Origin: Anisakis pegreffii
Taxonomy: Eukaryota > Nematoda > Chromadorea > Rhabditida > Anisakidae
Direction: 5' to 3'
Assembly (NCBI GenBank): GCA_035041965.1
Contig: JAPYMA010000605.1
Coordinates: forward strand, 38,880-102,879
DNA: 64,000 nt
The position numbers and the translations under genes were made by a program. Below the pieces are notes generated by a model. It had not been told where the DNA came from and did no database searches. It worked only from the letters and a program-made list of their open reading frames with translations. Shown piece by piece: positions 23,910 to 37,580 of the stretch. The first letter of the stretch is position 1. Each line of letters starts with the position of its first letter.

Positions 23910-26058
23910 TCAGCACAGTATGCCAAAACGATCGAAATGCCTTGTTATTATGGATATGCGTAGCTTGACTGATCCCATAGTAACGGTTCTTAATTTGGCG
24001 TGCTCACCGAAACGAAACGTTTCGTTGAAATTGTTCAACTGCAGACCACCACCAATGAAGCGTTGCATCATCTCATCACGGAATCCGCCCTTTGGTCTCC
24101 ACGTATGGCATGTGATCTGCAAAAAATTTCGTTTTTCTTTTCTTGAATTTTCTGATGACTGCTCTGAATGTGTGGGAAAGTTCATGAGATGTTGATGAGT
24201 TGTTCACTATCACAGACTCTCACCAACTCCGGATGGTTAACAAAGCAATCAGTGTTGATCGTCGGTGAGGTTGACGTTCTGCTCAAATCGAAATTCAGTG
24301 AAAGCAAGACAGTTCGTTGAGAACAGTTCACCTCGTGCTGACCAGGAGAAACAGGAACAAACGTTGAGCCATAACCGTACAATTCCTGTCGTCCGAACTC
24401 ATCATAGTGCCAAACTTGAATGTTGAACTTTGGCCATCCTTAAATGAGACTTTAGCATTCTGAGAGCACATTAGCACAAATATCACAGAGCAACAAAGCT
24501 CTTAACGAGTCGATAGATTCTATTCGTAAACTCTGAAGCAATTAGACCAATGGTTCTCACGTTAAGGTGCTCCATTACCGCGTTTGATGATCTGCTAGGC
24601 CACCATTACTCCCATCCCACCCCAGCCCCCTGACAAAAAAACTTACTATTCCTACGTATAACGTCAGGAACAAACGGAAATGCATGAAAGGCTGTTGTCT
24701 ACGAAACGCTCACTTCAAACTGAATTAGACGGATTCTCTTTTTTTCAGACGTGTTGTATTCACTCTCATAGCTATTAGATGCGAATATCGTTCTCTTGAT
24801 GGGTTTTTCTCATTCAATTCGTCTCATTTCACTTCACAGTTAGAATCAATTTCTTATTCTGCAGCATATACTATTTACTGGAAACGTTGACGGGTGTTGA
24901 CAGCCGAAATCAACAATACAACAATCGAATATTATTGCTCAGCAACGTTCGAAAGTCAAATGATCAACTATAGAGTGTATTTGATAGAATGAGAATTTTA
25001 CTTCAATTGTTGAGTGAAATGAACGAGGAATTAGCAAAAGAGAACACTTTTAGTGTAAAAGCTATGAGAGCGATTGTAACAGCAACGAAAAGAATAAAAA
25101 CCCTGTTAGGCCCAGACGAGCTAATGATATTCAAAAAGCAGGAGTATGAAAAGTGTTCCCATCAACTAACTGCATTTACATTACCGAGTTAAAAAACACC
25201 ATAACAATGTCGTTATACCGTAAAATAACAACTGCACGAAATTTCCCGACCCCTTCCATCACCCATCAACACATCCAAATTACCCACAATGGGTAATTTC
25301 ACCCCCTACGAGAACCACTGAATCGACCATTACGATTTGATAGTTTCAAGCGACTGGAATGATGACATGAATGTGACATGAACGTATTGGTGTTACCTTG
25401 CATTGTTTTGGTAGTGAAATGGACGTCGATAGGATGTGAGAAGTATGCCACTTCGTCATATTCTGGTAAATCGGTCTGCGTTTGTCCCTCTACTTCCCCT
25501 TCTATGACGCGCCATCCACCACCTGCAAATCTTCGACTCTTCAGTTAACGAGCAAACAGGCACTGGAACGTTAGGGAAGCACGGAGATTGTTTCGATAAT
25601 TCGTGTCCAGCAGCTAATCATTATTTGATTATTTGGATGCATCAACGATTTTAATTTTACTTCTTCTGAATGATTTATTTGAGTCAAAAAGCACAGATCC
25701 ATTGAACATAATGATGAACCGCAATAGATCTAACAATAAATTCGAGGAAATAAAATTTCTCTCAAGATCTGCAAAACTCAAGGGTATGAAATTTTCGTGA
25801 GAATGCAAGGATATGAATTTATGAAGAATTCAAGGATATGTAAATGCAGAAACACTCTCACGGATATGAAATTTTCTGAATGTTTAACAAGCAGCTTCCT
25901 CGTAGGGATACACTGTAAATATTGGTTGAAAAAAAAACATTCAAATAGAGTGAAAGGTGATCCCGCTAACCAGTTTGGATATTCCACTTGCAGAATAGTC
26001 GGCAATCCGGGAAATCATAACCGCTCTCTATTTCACCTATTACGTGGACCTCAGCCAT
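23910..26058 (-). CDS. B9D2: B9 domain-containing protein 2 (ciliary transition-zone protein)
   Basis: Four exons join in consistent phase: 25971-26058, 25397-25522, 24332-24438 and 23910-24116. The product is 175 aa, the same length as human B9D2. The protein starts [10 protein letters not shown], continues with [48 protein letters not shown] and [13 protein letters not shown], then [15 protein letters not shown] and ends [10 protein letters not shown], all typical of the B9 (C2-like) domain. B9D2 works with B9D1 and MKS1 in the tectonic-like complex at the transition zone, the gate between cilium and cell body. In a nematode that means sensory neuron cilia. The C. elegans counterpart is known as mksr-2 or tza-1. 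Intron 2 is enlarged by a hAT-like element. An acceptor-like TTTTGTGCAG lies 21 bases before the start. Identification is firm. Confidence 0.96.
24548..25320. mobile_element. Non-autonomous hAT-like DNA transposon, copy 2, in B9D2 intron 2
   Basis: This 773-bp segment begins CAATGGTTCTCACG and ends CGAGAACCACTG, so it has short terminal inverted repeats of hAT type. Most of its length is nearly identical to the copy at 13024-13807. Both copies carry the same order of blocks: a C-rich left section, a conserved middle beginning near GCTCACTTCAAACTGA, then an open frame, then a right section with AATTACCCACAATGGGTAATT. A clear 8-bp target duplication is not visible here; the flanks AATTAGAC and AATCGACC match only in part. 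It lies wholly inside the intron and leaves the B9D2 splice sites intact. Confidence 0.75.
24989..25192 (+). CDS. 67-codon frame inside the hAT-like element
   Basis: The frame reads from ATG to TAA on the plus strand, antisense to B9D2, within the transposon. The peptide is helical and charged ([22 protein letters not shown]). The matching frame in copy 1 has an in-frame TGA at the fourth codon and a 20-bp insertion, so the coding potential is not kept in both copies. It could be a remnant of an exon captured or inherited from a parent element. I do not recognise it as a piece of transposase. Expression is doubtful. Confidence 0.2.
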   Translation: MRILLQLLSEMNEELAKENTFSVKAMRAIVTATKRIKTLLGPDELMIFKKQEYEKCSHQLTAFTLPS

Positions 26059-26910
26059 CGGCTTTTATTGGCCCTTACACTGCACAAAACACTGATTTTA
26101 GTCATGTTGCTGCCTATCGTTGCTATAGCAATGGACATGTTTTGCGTGTAGCATGTGACGTTGTTGGCTCAACCCTTCACTTACCTCATCCACACGCTCT
26201 CTGGATGTATTCAGATCGTTTACTATCTCAAATAAGCCATCCTTCAACATCATCAAAATAATCCAGTTCGACTTTCAAATTTATTCATAACTCATATCTA
26301 GAGTCTCCACAAATTTATGAGCACATGAATAATTTATCAGCACTGTTTGACAAACAAAAACTCACATTTATTGCATGAAAAACGTCTAAACATTTTCCAC
26401 AAGTTGTTACGATGAACTGGTCAATATAGCAGATAATGCCAAAAAACGAGCAAAATATTTACAACACTTAAATGCTCAATGTTCGATCGAGATCATGAGC
26501 ACGACACAATAACCGATCCTCTACGAAAGCAATCAAATGCGCTACGAACGTATCATTCAAAACAATAAAATCAGTGAAATTTTTGCAAAATACTTGAGCG
26601 TTATCATTCATATTCATTTGTCACACAACAGTAAAAACCTCACCTAGCGAATTTCTCAATTCATATTGAGAAAACTGTGAGAAAATGCGAACGCAAAACT
26701 GCCTCCTTGATACATATTCAGCAAATGAACAAGCTGACAAATGATAAACGTTAGGAATTATTTCTCGATTCGAATTTCATGAATTCGCTTTTTATTTATT
26801 TCGTATCGTACATTTTATTTATTGTATGAAACCGATTCAATCGTTAACATGGATAAATTCTCAGAAATAAAATTCACGTCTGGATACCAGTGATGGACAA
26901 ATCATTTTAT
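26059..26910. other. 850-bp spacer between the Clc-like gene and B9D2
   Basis: The two genes lie on the same strand about 850 bases apart, too far for a standard C. elegans-type operon. The plus-strand frame that crosses this area (25797-26261) overlaps B9D2 exon 1 in antisense and is not supported as a gene. Confidence 0.5.
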
Positions 26911-26911
26911 T
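26906..26911 (-). other. Polyadenylation signal overlapping the stop codon
   Basis: The minus strand reads GTGTGAATAAAATG: the A of the TGA stop is the first base of AATAAA. If used, the transcript would have an extremely short 3' UTR. Confidence 0.4.
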
Positions 26912-29900
26912 CACACAGTCGTCACACTGCTTTCCTTTAGCGACGAGGATAGCGCTGTTGAATTATCACCACAAATAACATTGCCACCATTCATAAATAG
27001 ATTCAAACGTAAATCAGCCTCTTTCAGATAGCTTGTTGGTGACTGACTCTGTAAAGTGTCGCTCTCGAGCATCGTCGACGAGCCCACCGATCGTTCTACT
27101 TCATCCGGTATGACTCCAATATAACTGCAACTGATGAAAGAATTATTCCACTGGAAGAAGAAGATTCATGGAAATTGGTTCATGTGAATATTCGACAATT
27201 ACATATACCATGCAAAATCGACGATCCGAATCACCCTGACTGATAGAACAGAGCTGAAGGAATGCAGCAGCAATGCAATGTTCAAAAATAACCTTCTCTG
27301 ATATGGTGCCGAGTTGCCATTGTGAACAATGTTTCCTTCGTTTGCTTTTGTAAGAACCGATTTCATCATAGATTCTGCTTTCGATTTTTTCGGAATTACG
27401 AAACTATTCAGCGAACTCAGATCGGTTGAGTCTGGACGATTGAATGCATCAATATTTGCGCTTCCTTCTGGACGGAACGTGAGATTCGTTATTGACCTGA
27501 AGTTGCGAAACTTGTAGAGCAAATGCTTTAACATTCACACAGTGAGCATTAAGATCAATTCAATGCCGAGACAGATAAACCGTCAGTTGCTTCGGATTGA
27601 TTCCGGAATATTGATCAGGCCGAACATCAGGATTCGGTCTCTAGGTGCTTTGGACGACACTCACTCATCTTCTTCGCTGATGGATCGAGCTAATATTTCT
27701 CATTGCACTAATGCGATCTCTCCATTGAAGAGCTAAACGACTGAATGATAACACAAGCGAATACCTCTGTCCCTGTTTCGATGCGAACGTCCCAACATTG
27801 AATGTATTGATACTGATAACATCTGACTGGTTTTTATCGTTACTTTGTTGTCCATTCACTGGGTTTGAATAGTGACAACTATCTGTTCGATTCACAGCAA
27901 AGTCCGTTATATTTCTCTCGGCATCATTTATTGGTTTGCGCGGGGCTGCCTTCGGTTTTGGTGGAACGATTGGTTTTTTAACCTGAACACACCCATGAAA
28001 TGATTAATTTGTAAACTGAGGTTACCATGGGGTTGTATTTATGATCTTCTGAGCCAATGCATGAAGTTAGACGGAATGTACACAGGTAAGTGGCCCACCA
28101 CTTCGCGATATTCTGCAGTAGTCTTCCGTGATTGATCTCGTTTCTCATCCGCTCGCCAGTTGGCACCTCTCAACTGCAAAACTTCTGCAGACGTACGAAA
28201 TTCCGGTGAATCTGCTTGGCACCTACAAATCAATAAATCACAACGCAACTAGGAGTGGTTTTTTGAGTTCAACGGGAATCGAACGAACCATTTTCATTTC
28301 AGTGAAAACACTGAAACTGGAAATAAACTTCGAATGTCCAGGGAATGATTAATTGTGTTAACGAAAGCAGAAATAAGATGGAAACCTGTCTAGAGTGAGG
28401 CTTGGATCGGCCGTATTTGGTCGCTCACTAACCACATCGTCGATGAGAGTACTTTTTGGTGGTAATCGCATCACATCGAAACTTTTGATTGAGCCGTTTA
28501 ATGGCGATATTGGCCTGAGAACTAAAAAAAACACTGATTACGAGCCGGTCTGCTCGAAGAACGAAATCGCAAAATTTATTCTATGAAATCAGCTAGAACT
28601 GTAGCGAATTATGCACTTACTGTTTTGTGTACAAGCGAGTTCATCACCAAAACTTGACATCGAATTCCGAACTTTAAAAGAATTCGGTTGCTCGTAGTCG
28701 TCAGGAGCGTTTGTGCTGGTTTGTGAGATATGTTCATATACTCTATCGTAGACATTTATCGACGTTGGTTTTGGATTGGCAGTCTTTTGAGGCATATTTC
28801 TGAAATGCGCAATTTTATGTGCAGAGACGATTTTCTGTGCACTCACACTCAGTGCTACTCCCAAAAATGGTACCGATGGAACTGAGATGACCGATTCAAA
28901 ACTTTTGTCTCTGGACGGTGAGATGAATGACCTCTACCCGGTTCATGTCACAAGAACGAGGAGTTTGACAACAGGGATGCAAGCTTTAGTCGTAAATTTT
29001 AAGGTCTTCACAAAACAGAGACATAACATGATCAATGGACTTGATATTTTTGTTGGTTTCATGATAATTTTCGCAATTTCCATGCTTTTGAACCATTAAC
29101 AAATGAACACTTCTTGCCCTCATCATCTCTAGTCAACGACAAAATTAACTTTGATTACCTGTTCGTGACTGCGATTCCATTACGAGCACCGTAGCATTCA
29201 GATGGATGCGGGCTTCTACCGTAGGATGCAGCATCGCATGGTAAATACTCATACGTTAAGTCAGGATCGTTCACAGGTGGTCGATTAGGAACGGGTGGTT
29301 TTAAGGCTGATTTCAAAGCCGACTGCAATAGAGTCAGAATCGAAGATTGAAATCCTTCGAATTTTCAGCAAATCTAATCTTCTAACAGACAAAGTCATCG
29401 ATGGCATATATAATCGACAGTATTATTGTTCTCTTTGCTTAAACAATCCAAAATTTGTGTTCATTGAAAATTTATTTCGAAACACAAGCAAATTTCATTC
29501 GGAATAATTTCACAACACAAGAGAATTTGCAGACTTTAAAAGGAGCGATTTGAAGGACTGCAAAGGAGCATAGAGAAGCAAATAAATACCTTGGGAGTTG
29601 ATTGCGTGATCGGATCGTGCGCTGAACTGAGTGTATTCGTGGTAAACGTATGGTTACTGTTATCACCATCTGCGGCAATGTTTGAAGATGATCTACTGAC
29701 GTGAACTGACGACTGCATACGCTGTTCTCGTTGACGTTTTCCACCTTTCTTCACGTTTGGCATCGATGCAGCTCGTTTAAAATTAGCCTCAAAAATATTT
29801 AAAGATCTTTTGAACGCTGACTGAAGTTGCGTGAAATTATTCCATTATCTTATAGCCGTTTACGAGGACTGAAGGAAACCGAGCATTGCTACGAAGATGT

Positions 29901-32181
29901 ACCTCATTCGAACTTCTTTGTGTTTTCAGCTTGCTCATATAATCTTTTTCCCATCGACGGAGTGCAGCTGAATCAACTTTATAAACAGCCGAGAATGAGC
30001 GTTTGAATTGTTGCGATCGATTAGTGTCCAGTAACGATGAACTATCAGTATCGACGACCTTAAAGAAATATAGCCTCATCAATTGGTAAATATCAATTGG
30101 TCGCATCCACCAAACAAAAACTGCTAACAATATCACATATTCGGGTAAAAAATTTTGAATTCAGATCTTGAATGATAGCTTTGACCACATTAAGTGAGAA
30201 CAATTGGAGAATTCCTCAAACGACTTTAGGAATGAAGCGATTTGTGTTTCATGATTGAATGCAATCAGCACTCATTCTCACCTCTATTTTGACCAGCTTT
30301 GCTTTGCCTTTATGAAAAGCGGTTGATGTGGCGATACAGCCGAGGAATGAGGCCAAGAAGTGTAAAACCGTTCCAACAGCTTGCATATATACAGCCCAGC
30401 CGAAATATTGCTAAATTCACAGCGGTTAAGTGATGCATCTCGTGAAAAGTTACTTGACTCATCCGGATGCGAAAAAATCGTCGCCATTGCAGTTCAAAAG
30501 TTTCTGATAAAATTTGCATCAGGAACGGATAGTCGTCACAATATTGGACATTCGAAACCTGTGTCCCTTCGGTTGGGGAAAGAAATTTTCATCATTTGCA
30601 ATGTTTACTGATAAAATATCGTTGGAGACGATCCACCAACAACATCACATTAACAGCGACCACAACCACTGCACTATTCAGCACCCACCAATTTCTTAGA
30701 TCACAACAACTACTTTTCAACACAATAACACTTTAGATGCATGCTCGAAATATGGAATGCGATGTTTATGCAATATATCGCTCACCTGATAAACAGCATC
30801 ATCTTCCTTGATGATATTGTTATCTTGATAGTTAGCCCAAATGTAGAACACTAGAAGACCAACGCTCGATAAAAATGCTGCAATTAATCGTTCAATTGAT
30901 CAACTAGAAATACTTTCAGCAGTGATGCAATCGAGTAACTTTACCCTTTGAGCGAAACTGTAAATTGCTATCACAGTTGCATTCGATTTTGACAAATCAC
31001 AATGATGAGGCGAAAAAAAGTGTATCGATGCTAAAGGAAAGATTCGGACTAATCAAGGTTTACGTGAACGCCGCTCACCAGCAATTGAAACAAGAACGGT
31101 CGACGCACAAATAAAAGTTCGATGACAAAATGCACAAATGCAAAGCAATAAAGCCATTCCAGCGGCCAGAATCGCCAGTCCCAGTGCCGCAAGTGCTGCG
31201 ATTTTCCATGCTAAACGCAACAAACTCTGTAGGGTTTCATTGAAATTCATCATCGCTAATGAGCAGAATATTCATTGAATTTACGCGAATGTTAGTGATT
31301 AGTAGGCGAGACCAGTGAATTTCGTTCAACATGTCTGCAAATCATAAAGTTTTTTGATGGCTCTGAGCATTTTCTGCCTTGTTTTGAATAATCATATACT
31401 GAGAGAATGAGTAGCGTTTCCGTTAGCTGCAGAGGCATTGAATGATTTTATATTTATGAGGGAATCTAATTTGAACAAGGAACTCGTCAGAGTGCACAAG
31501 CAAGCATACGTAAAAAAAGATGTTGATTTGCATCATCCTGTAAACGATTTTCGTCGTGGTTGTGATCGTACAAATCCTCGGTATCAATATAGTAATCGAA
31601 TTTATAGACACAATTCAGTGATGGCAAGAAGAAGTGATCGAATGGGGTTACTTCTACATCCAACCTGAAATTTCTACTTTCTGTCAGTTCAACTTGAACA
31701 ACGGTTGAGCAAATGTTAGTTGATGATGATTGCCGATTGTAGTAAGTACGTTCTTCAACAGATTAAGCTGGATTAGGTACTAGCGGAGAGGTTGTAAAAT
31801 CGCTGAACAATGGGAATCGATTATGTACTTACCTATAAAGTGTTTCATAATACTCTCTGGTTCTTCCATATTCATGTGAATAGTCACGTTTGCAATCGAG
31901 CCATAATCCATGATGATGCTCTGTTCGACCATTCTGAAACAACTCAGTTGATTTTTTGAAAATATTCACTTGTAACCGATTAAATTTAACTGATAGAAGA
32001 TTAGTGAGAGGCTTAGCAAAATGATTTCCGGGCCAAAACAAACCTCCAAATAGACATACTGCCAACTTGGACTAATCAAAGCGATAAGACTGAGTGTGAA
32101 AGCAACTGCTTCGAAGGCAACGAAAATTGAAAGTGCTGTTTTTCGACTGCATTTACTTGGACCTTCGTCTTGTTCAGACAT
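26911..32181 (-). CDS. Clc-like (claudin-superfamily) tetraspan with a long cytoplasmic tail
   Basis: Fifteen exons: 32044-32181, 31833-31933, 31510-31664, 31079-31210, 30786-30877, 30282-30410, 29903-30058, 29590-29787, 29159-29322, 28621-28799, 28386-28521, 28084-28222 (end uncertain), 27765-27982, 27293-27496 and 26911-27124. All phases fit, giving about 784 aa. TM1 is about 18-40. The first extracellular loop carries HGLWLDC (C60) and LNC (C98), the claudin-type GLW-C...C signature. TM2 to TM4 fall at about 134-156, 160-188 and 212-238. The tail of about 535 aa is polar, with tyrosine motifs (LTYEYLP, YDRVYEHI, DDYEQP) and a Pro/Lys segment (KKPIVPPKPKAAPRKP). It ends VTTV, a class I PDZ ligand. 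Clc-like proteins are a nematode family of four-pass membrane proteins with uncertain roles at junctions or channels. The tail length is unusual compared with the paralog at 37581. The donor of exon 12 is the weakest choice. Confidence 0.88.
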
Positions 32182-35100
32182 TATTCACAGCGCTGGCGAT
32201 GATTTCATGATGAATGCTCACGATCGCAAATGCATACCTCAACTGTGTTCGAACGTTCAGTAATCCTTAAAATTGATTACATTACACGAGTATTCTACAT
32301 CAATTAATTGCCGATTGCCCGCATCTTCAGGGAACGTTGAAAGACTTGAGGACAGTTTTAACGAGTGGAATGCATAATGGCGAACAAAGCTCCGACAGGA
32401 AAATGCAATTAATGGAATATGCAAATCGAAGTAAACAGAGAAACTGATAAAGATCGATTTCGAAATGAAAATAAAAGAAAAGGGAAACGATCTGATGAGA
32501 CCGAATAGATAATCGCGAGTTGTACTGCTTCTCTTGGTTGGTACGTAAAATTTGAAAATGCGTCCTTAAACGAGGGTCATCACAAAGCCGAAAACGGCAA
32601 TTGCACATGAGTGAGTCAGACAGACCGGTTATGGAATTGTTCAGAAGGAAGGCGTTGTTTATATCGATAACAACATTCAAACGATACACATGCACTGTAG
32701 ACATGCATTTTCACAACACACAATTACATACTCTCACCGAAACTTGAGTGGTATACTTGACCGCAGGTTGAATCAACATCATTGTTCACTAATCTGAATT
32801 ACGGAGAAGTCAATACATCGAATAAAGTCACCTCTTGGAATCTGGCTTAGATATAGGCTCACCGTTTGGTTTGGATTATTATCTCGTCTTAGGCCTACAT
32901 GCGTAATTGGCACTCTATTCATGCGTAATTTCTATGGATTGCTCAAAACAAGCGGATAAGCAGTGTTCTTGTCAGTGTTATAAGAGCATAGCGCATGAAT
33001 GTGAGACAGAATCAACACAGGAACATTGCCGCAACAATACAGTCAGGATGAGTCATTGATTTGCTTCCGCTGACAAAATTGATTTTTATGAGAGCGGTGG
33101 AAAAACTTGTTTCATAGGGACAGACGGAACGCATAAAACAACTAGTATTTCGTGAAAATGCGATTATAACACTAGAAAAAAATTCTACATCAAAAAAAAA
33201 CGTGAACGATCAATATAGTGAAACATTCATTCAGATAATTACTGTAAGAAAAGTAAGTTTGTCTATTGCAGGAGGCACATTTTGATGTGATTGCGACATT
33301 TCATCGGATGAATATTCAAATACAAGCATTCCAGTGTCGTCACTCAAAGTGGCATTACAGCATGACTGCTACTGATCAATGCGGTTGGTTCTCTTGGCCG
33401 TTTGTGAGCAAATCGTCGTCAATAAAGTTCACAAACTCCAACTAAAGCAAATGAAATGGTTTCGAATAAGGCTGAGTATGCAATTCATGAACACTAATCG
33501 TTACAACTATTCAGTCATCTTTGACCCAAATTCACATCTGTGTTCGTATCCCTCTGCATAAGTTAGTGAGTGAGCAATGATCACGACGAATGCTGGTGGC
33601 TGGCTGGCATCGTTCAATGTTATTGTCGAACCAGAGCAGCTTAGATATACACAAGGTAGGATACGGATGGATCAATGTATGAATGAACCATTGACCAATC
33701 AAAATTTTCATGACTTCGAAAGATCTCAGCGAATAATGGCATCATCTTTCGAACCGTGGCATGTACAAGTGCATATAAGGAGCACACAACCTGATGTATG
33801 GCACAGAATTGCTGTGGTATGGTCTTTCTGTCCGTTGAAAGGTAAGTCAGGCACGAACAGAATACAACGAGATAGACAATTGTTAGTGTTGGAGTTACGC
33901 AACGAAATCACGAAGAGTCGATTGGTAACCGGTGACAACCACTACTATTTGTTGCGCACTACTCAAAGATATTGTAAGAGTGGTGGTTGATTGATTGTTT
34001 GAGGTGGTCACTCTGTGCTGATGGTCATCTACGGGGACATGCATGAATTGGTAACGCATAACGTTCACACAGCTGTCACTGATACAAGTTCATCAGTGAA
34101 ATTAGTGAGTGTTCACGTTTGTGGTTCACACACTCTCGTATTCCATATCTTCGTTGAGCTATTTGGTGGATGGTTATTCGTTTCTTCCTTGTTCACCTCT
34201 TCTCCTCGTCCCCCCCCCCTCACCCTGTTACAATGTATGACATCCTAGCGATGAGTCATAAGGAAATCAGGAAATTCATCCAGTAATCAATAAGTTTGCT
34301 AGTTTAGGGCGTCAAATTGTTGCCAAAGGAACCAATCGAGTAAGCGCTTTGAAAACTTCATTGAACAGTTTTGAAAATATTCGGACAAAATCAATTAGCA
34401 ATGATTTGCCAACCTCCTCATTCCGCGCATGCCATCCTTGAATTTTGCCCAACAGGATCTCCTCTCATTCCACCCCTGCCCCTATCCCCATGACAGTTAC
34501 CCGTTTAGATCATATACCATGAGCTATCCCTTGAAAACGCTCGTTTCTGATAAATTCTCTTCGTGAGTCACTCACTGAAGGGTAATTGCTGAATGACAGG
34601 TGGGAGGTGGAACAAGCCGCATTGAATTACGCTATCCAGAAGTGCCGTTTGAATGGATATCTTGGTCTACGATGAGATCGTTTACAGTAATTACAGTAAT
34701 CCATAATTATTATTGGACACTGTGCCTGCACAAATGCTATCTACCTTTACGCAATTAACGCAGTTCACACTGCCAAATCGACGTTTGAAAATCAGAATGT
34801 CATTTCGGTGAGAAATTCTGAACAATTTCTGTTCAGATGCTACTCCTTCATGCTCAAATCATGATTGTTTTCGATACATTCTTACAATGCTTTACAAATT
34901 CGGGTGGATGCATTGAATTGTAAAATTTTTTAGCGGTAATCTCGTTTCCATAAAACGTGGAAGGGTTGCGTGAAAAACAGATCAGTGCTGGAACGAAAAT
35001 GCTCAACTGTTATTATGTTGAGGGGAATGTTGTTGAGAAAAGCCGATTATTGCAGAGTCATTGCACAGAGTTAGGCAACGATCTGATTTGATTAGGTCAT

Positions 35101-37580
35101 ATTCTCATCATACAGGATTTGTTTACTGATTTGTTTACCAGTTCAGTGGTGAACAACAATAACAATAACAACCATAATAGTAAACATAATAATAATTTAC
35201 AATAGCAGATGTGCAAGCAGATCGATGGCATAAAGAACTGCATATTTTAAGCAATCATCTGTATCTGATCGTATCGACAAATCTAGATCATTTATGACAA
35301 GCAGTTATAGCCCGACAAACACGTTCTTCCTTTAACAACCGAAGATTATTTCTAGTTTCATTTTTGAGTTGCTTCATTTCTGTCGAATGGCATCCAAAGT
35401 AGCTAATAATGTACAGGAAATCATTATTTTGCAATGAATGATTTTAAGCAAATGAAATTCACTTTAGCGAGCGGATGGATAGTCTCTAGTGAGGGTTACG
35501 ATGTGAATTCGCGAGAAAGGATTTCAGACTTGAATGGAAGAAGTAACTGGTGGCCGTTTGAGGAATAAATAGCACTCGAACTGGGCAACTACGCAAATAA
35601 CTTGCATGAATGTTTTTGATTTGTTGGAACTTTTGAAAGTCCAAAAAGTCTCATAATTTTCTCCACTGCTCTCTATTACGATTATAGTGCAATAAGGAAA
35701 ATTTCATTCCCTCAAAACGGCATTTGTCTGATGCAGTGACTCTTCGCTGCAAATCGATGCAAAATATTCACAAATACAATTTGAAGGTCATTTAAACAGC
35801 AGAATAATGTATCAATGAACTCAGAAGAGTCTATGTGGATTATCATGCCTGAGACGGACGCATACTTCAGATGGGTATTTGCTCTTTCTTATTTGACCAA
35901 TTACCAAACCTTCCCAGCCCAAACAATTTCGAACCAATTCTGAACCCAATTAAATTGTGCATGCTGCTGACCATTACGGTAACCATCATCACGCAAGCCG
36001 AATTAAGGTCATTTAAATTATATCATAAAAATCTCCACAACAAATGTCGATTCGAAAGAATGAGCTGAATATTTTTACGAATGAAACATAAATGAATTAT
36101 ACGAAAAAGTGATCAGGTATTTCAACTGATCACATTTGCACTTTCTGGATTCCATTAATAACTCAAATGACCGTATACAAATGAGGAATTTCAAACATTT
36201 CGTGATGAGTGAATGTGTGTGTACGTGCATGTGAAGATGATAGACTAGTCAGATAGAACAGTAGCATGACTGCAGTTCATCTACGTATCTGTCGTATACG
36301 TGCATAATAAAGTTCGTGAATCACACCATAACCACTTCGTATTCGGTGATTAGCGTTTATGATATTGATCATTAGGCGATACTTTCAAATCGAAACCGGA
36401 TCGTTCTGCAATCAACGTGCCCATAATTCCAATCTAAAATCACTCTCTAATTTAACCACCCGAACCACGATTTGTTCCTTCTGAAAATCATAATACACTG
36501 TACGTATAAACGTATCATATAACACTAAATGATGTAACTGTATTAAAATTCATTAAAATTCCAACTTTTCCACATAAGTTCTCTACTGTGTATTTTTGAC
36601 AAATTTATTCGGCATTGTAATGCTTTCCATCAATGAGCACATAATGAGAGGCAAGTAATTCTTCGAATACGATACAAATACAATCAAACGTAAATAAAGC
36701 GTAGCAACTGAAGAACGTACTGCTAAACTAAGTGTAATTATCACCATCACTAATAGTAAAAGATTTTTTTTTTTCGAAAAATATCACTCAAATCAATTTC
36801 GTTCAATTCCAACCGAAGATGGTTCAATTCCCTTCTCCGATCCACAGCTGAAACAAAAATATTGCATGTTTTCCAAAAATGAACTCAAAATATCCACTGA
36901 ATGGCAGTAAAGTGCAAGAGAAGGAAACGAAAACATTTGAGAACAAGTCAAAATCAGCAAGTGAAATGCATCACATAAATAAACATCAAATTAACGATAA
37001 ATGCACCAATACTCGACAATCACTATAAAAGTATGCATGGATACAACAGAGAACCATAATTAAAATAACAAAGTTATGACATATTTACAAAATGTGTTCG
37101 AAAGGCAGGAAAAAATGCTTCGAAATGCATGCATGATGCGATGAGACAATTGCTTTGTCAGATGGCAGTATTCCCATTTGAACATGATCAAATGCGTGTA
37201 TAGTCGTGAAATTTATGAGGCTCGATTGATTACATAATGCATGGTTTAAGGCCATTCAGAAGTTTATGAGGTGTTGTCTACTGAAAAGAATATTGAACTA
37301 CGAAGTTCACAGCAAAAACTTTCGTAATCCTTTTTAGAATGTTATAATTATTGCATATCTGCTGAGGTCAGTTTATTCTTTGCATAGAGTTGATTGCTCA
37401 CAATTGAGTAGTAATTGTCAGTAGTAATTGAGTTGCAATGAGATGATTAAATCAGACACACTGTTCAGCCAGTGGTGACCGACAAGGATGTGCTTTGCAC
37501 ATTGTTATCAATAAAGTGATTCGGCTGCAACTTCTTCAAGATCAGTGCTGAATGAGAATTCAATTAATTACAACAACTAT
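32182..37580. other. About 5.4 kb between the two Clc-like paralogs
   Basis: The longest frame here is 33577-33990 (+, 137 codons, starts MITTNAGGWLASFNV). It contains a good donor (GTAAGT at 33842), but I found no partner exons or recognisable motif. It is within the size range of chance frames in this window. There is a run of CA-rich trinucleotides near 35155-35195. Otherwise I see nothing. Confidence 0.45.

Noticed and set aside
25797..26261. 154-codon plus-strand frame
   Set aside because: It runs antisense across B9D2 exon 1 and its upstream region, with no motif and no splice support.
28078..28100. Perfect plus-strand donor ACAG/GTAAGT
   Set aside because: It lies in the minus-strand Clc-like tail exon and has no plus-strand exon before it; probably coincidence.
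36825..36836. tRNA B-box-like GGTTCAATTCC
   Set aside because: No A-box at the right distance and the surrounding bases do not fold into a cloverleaf.
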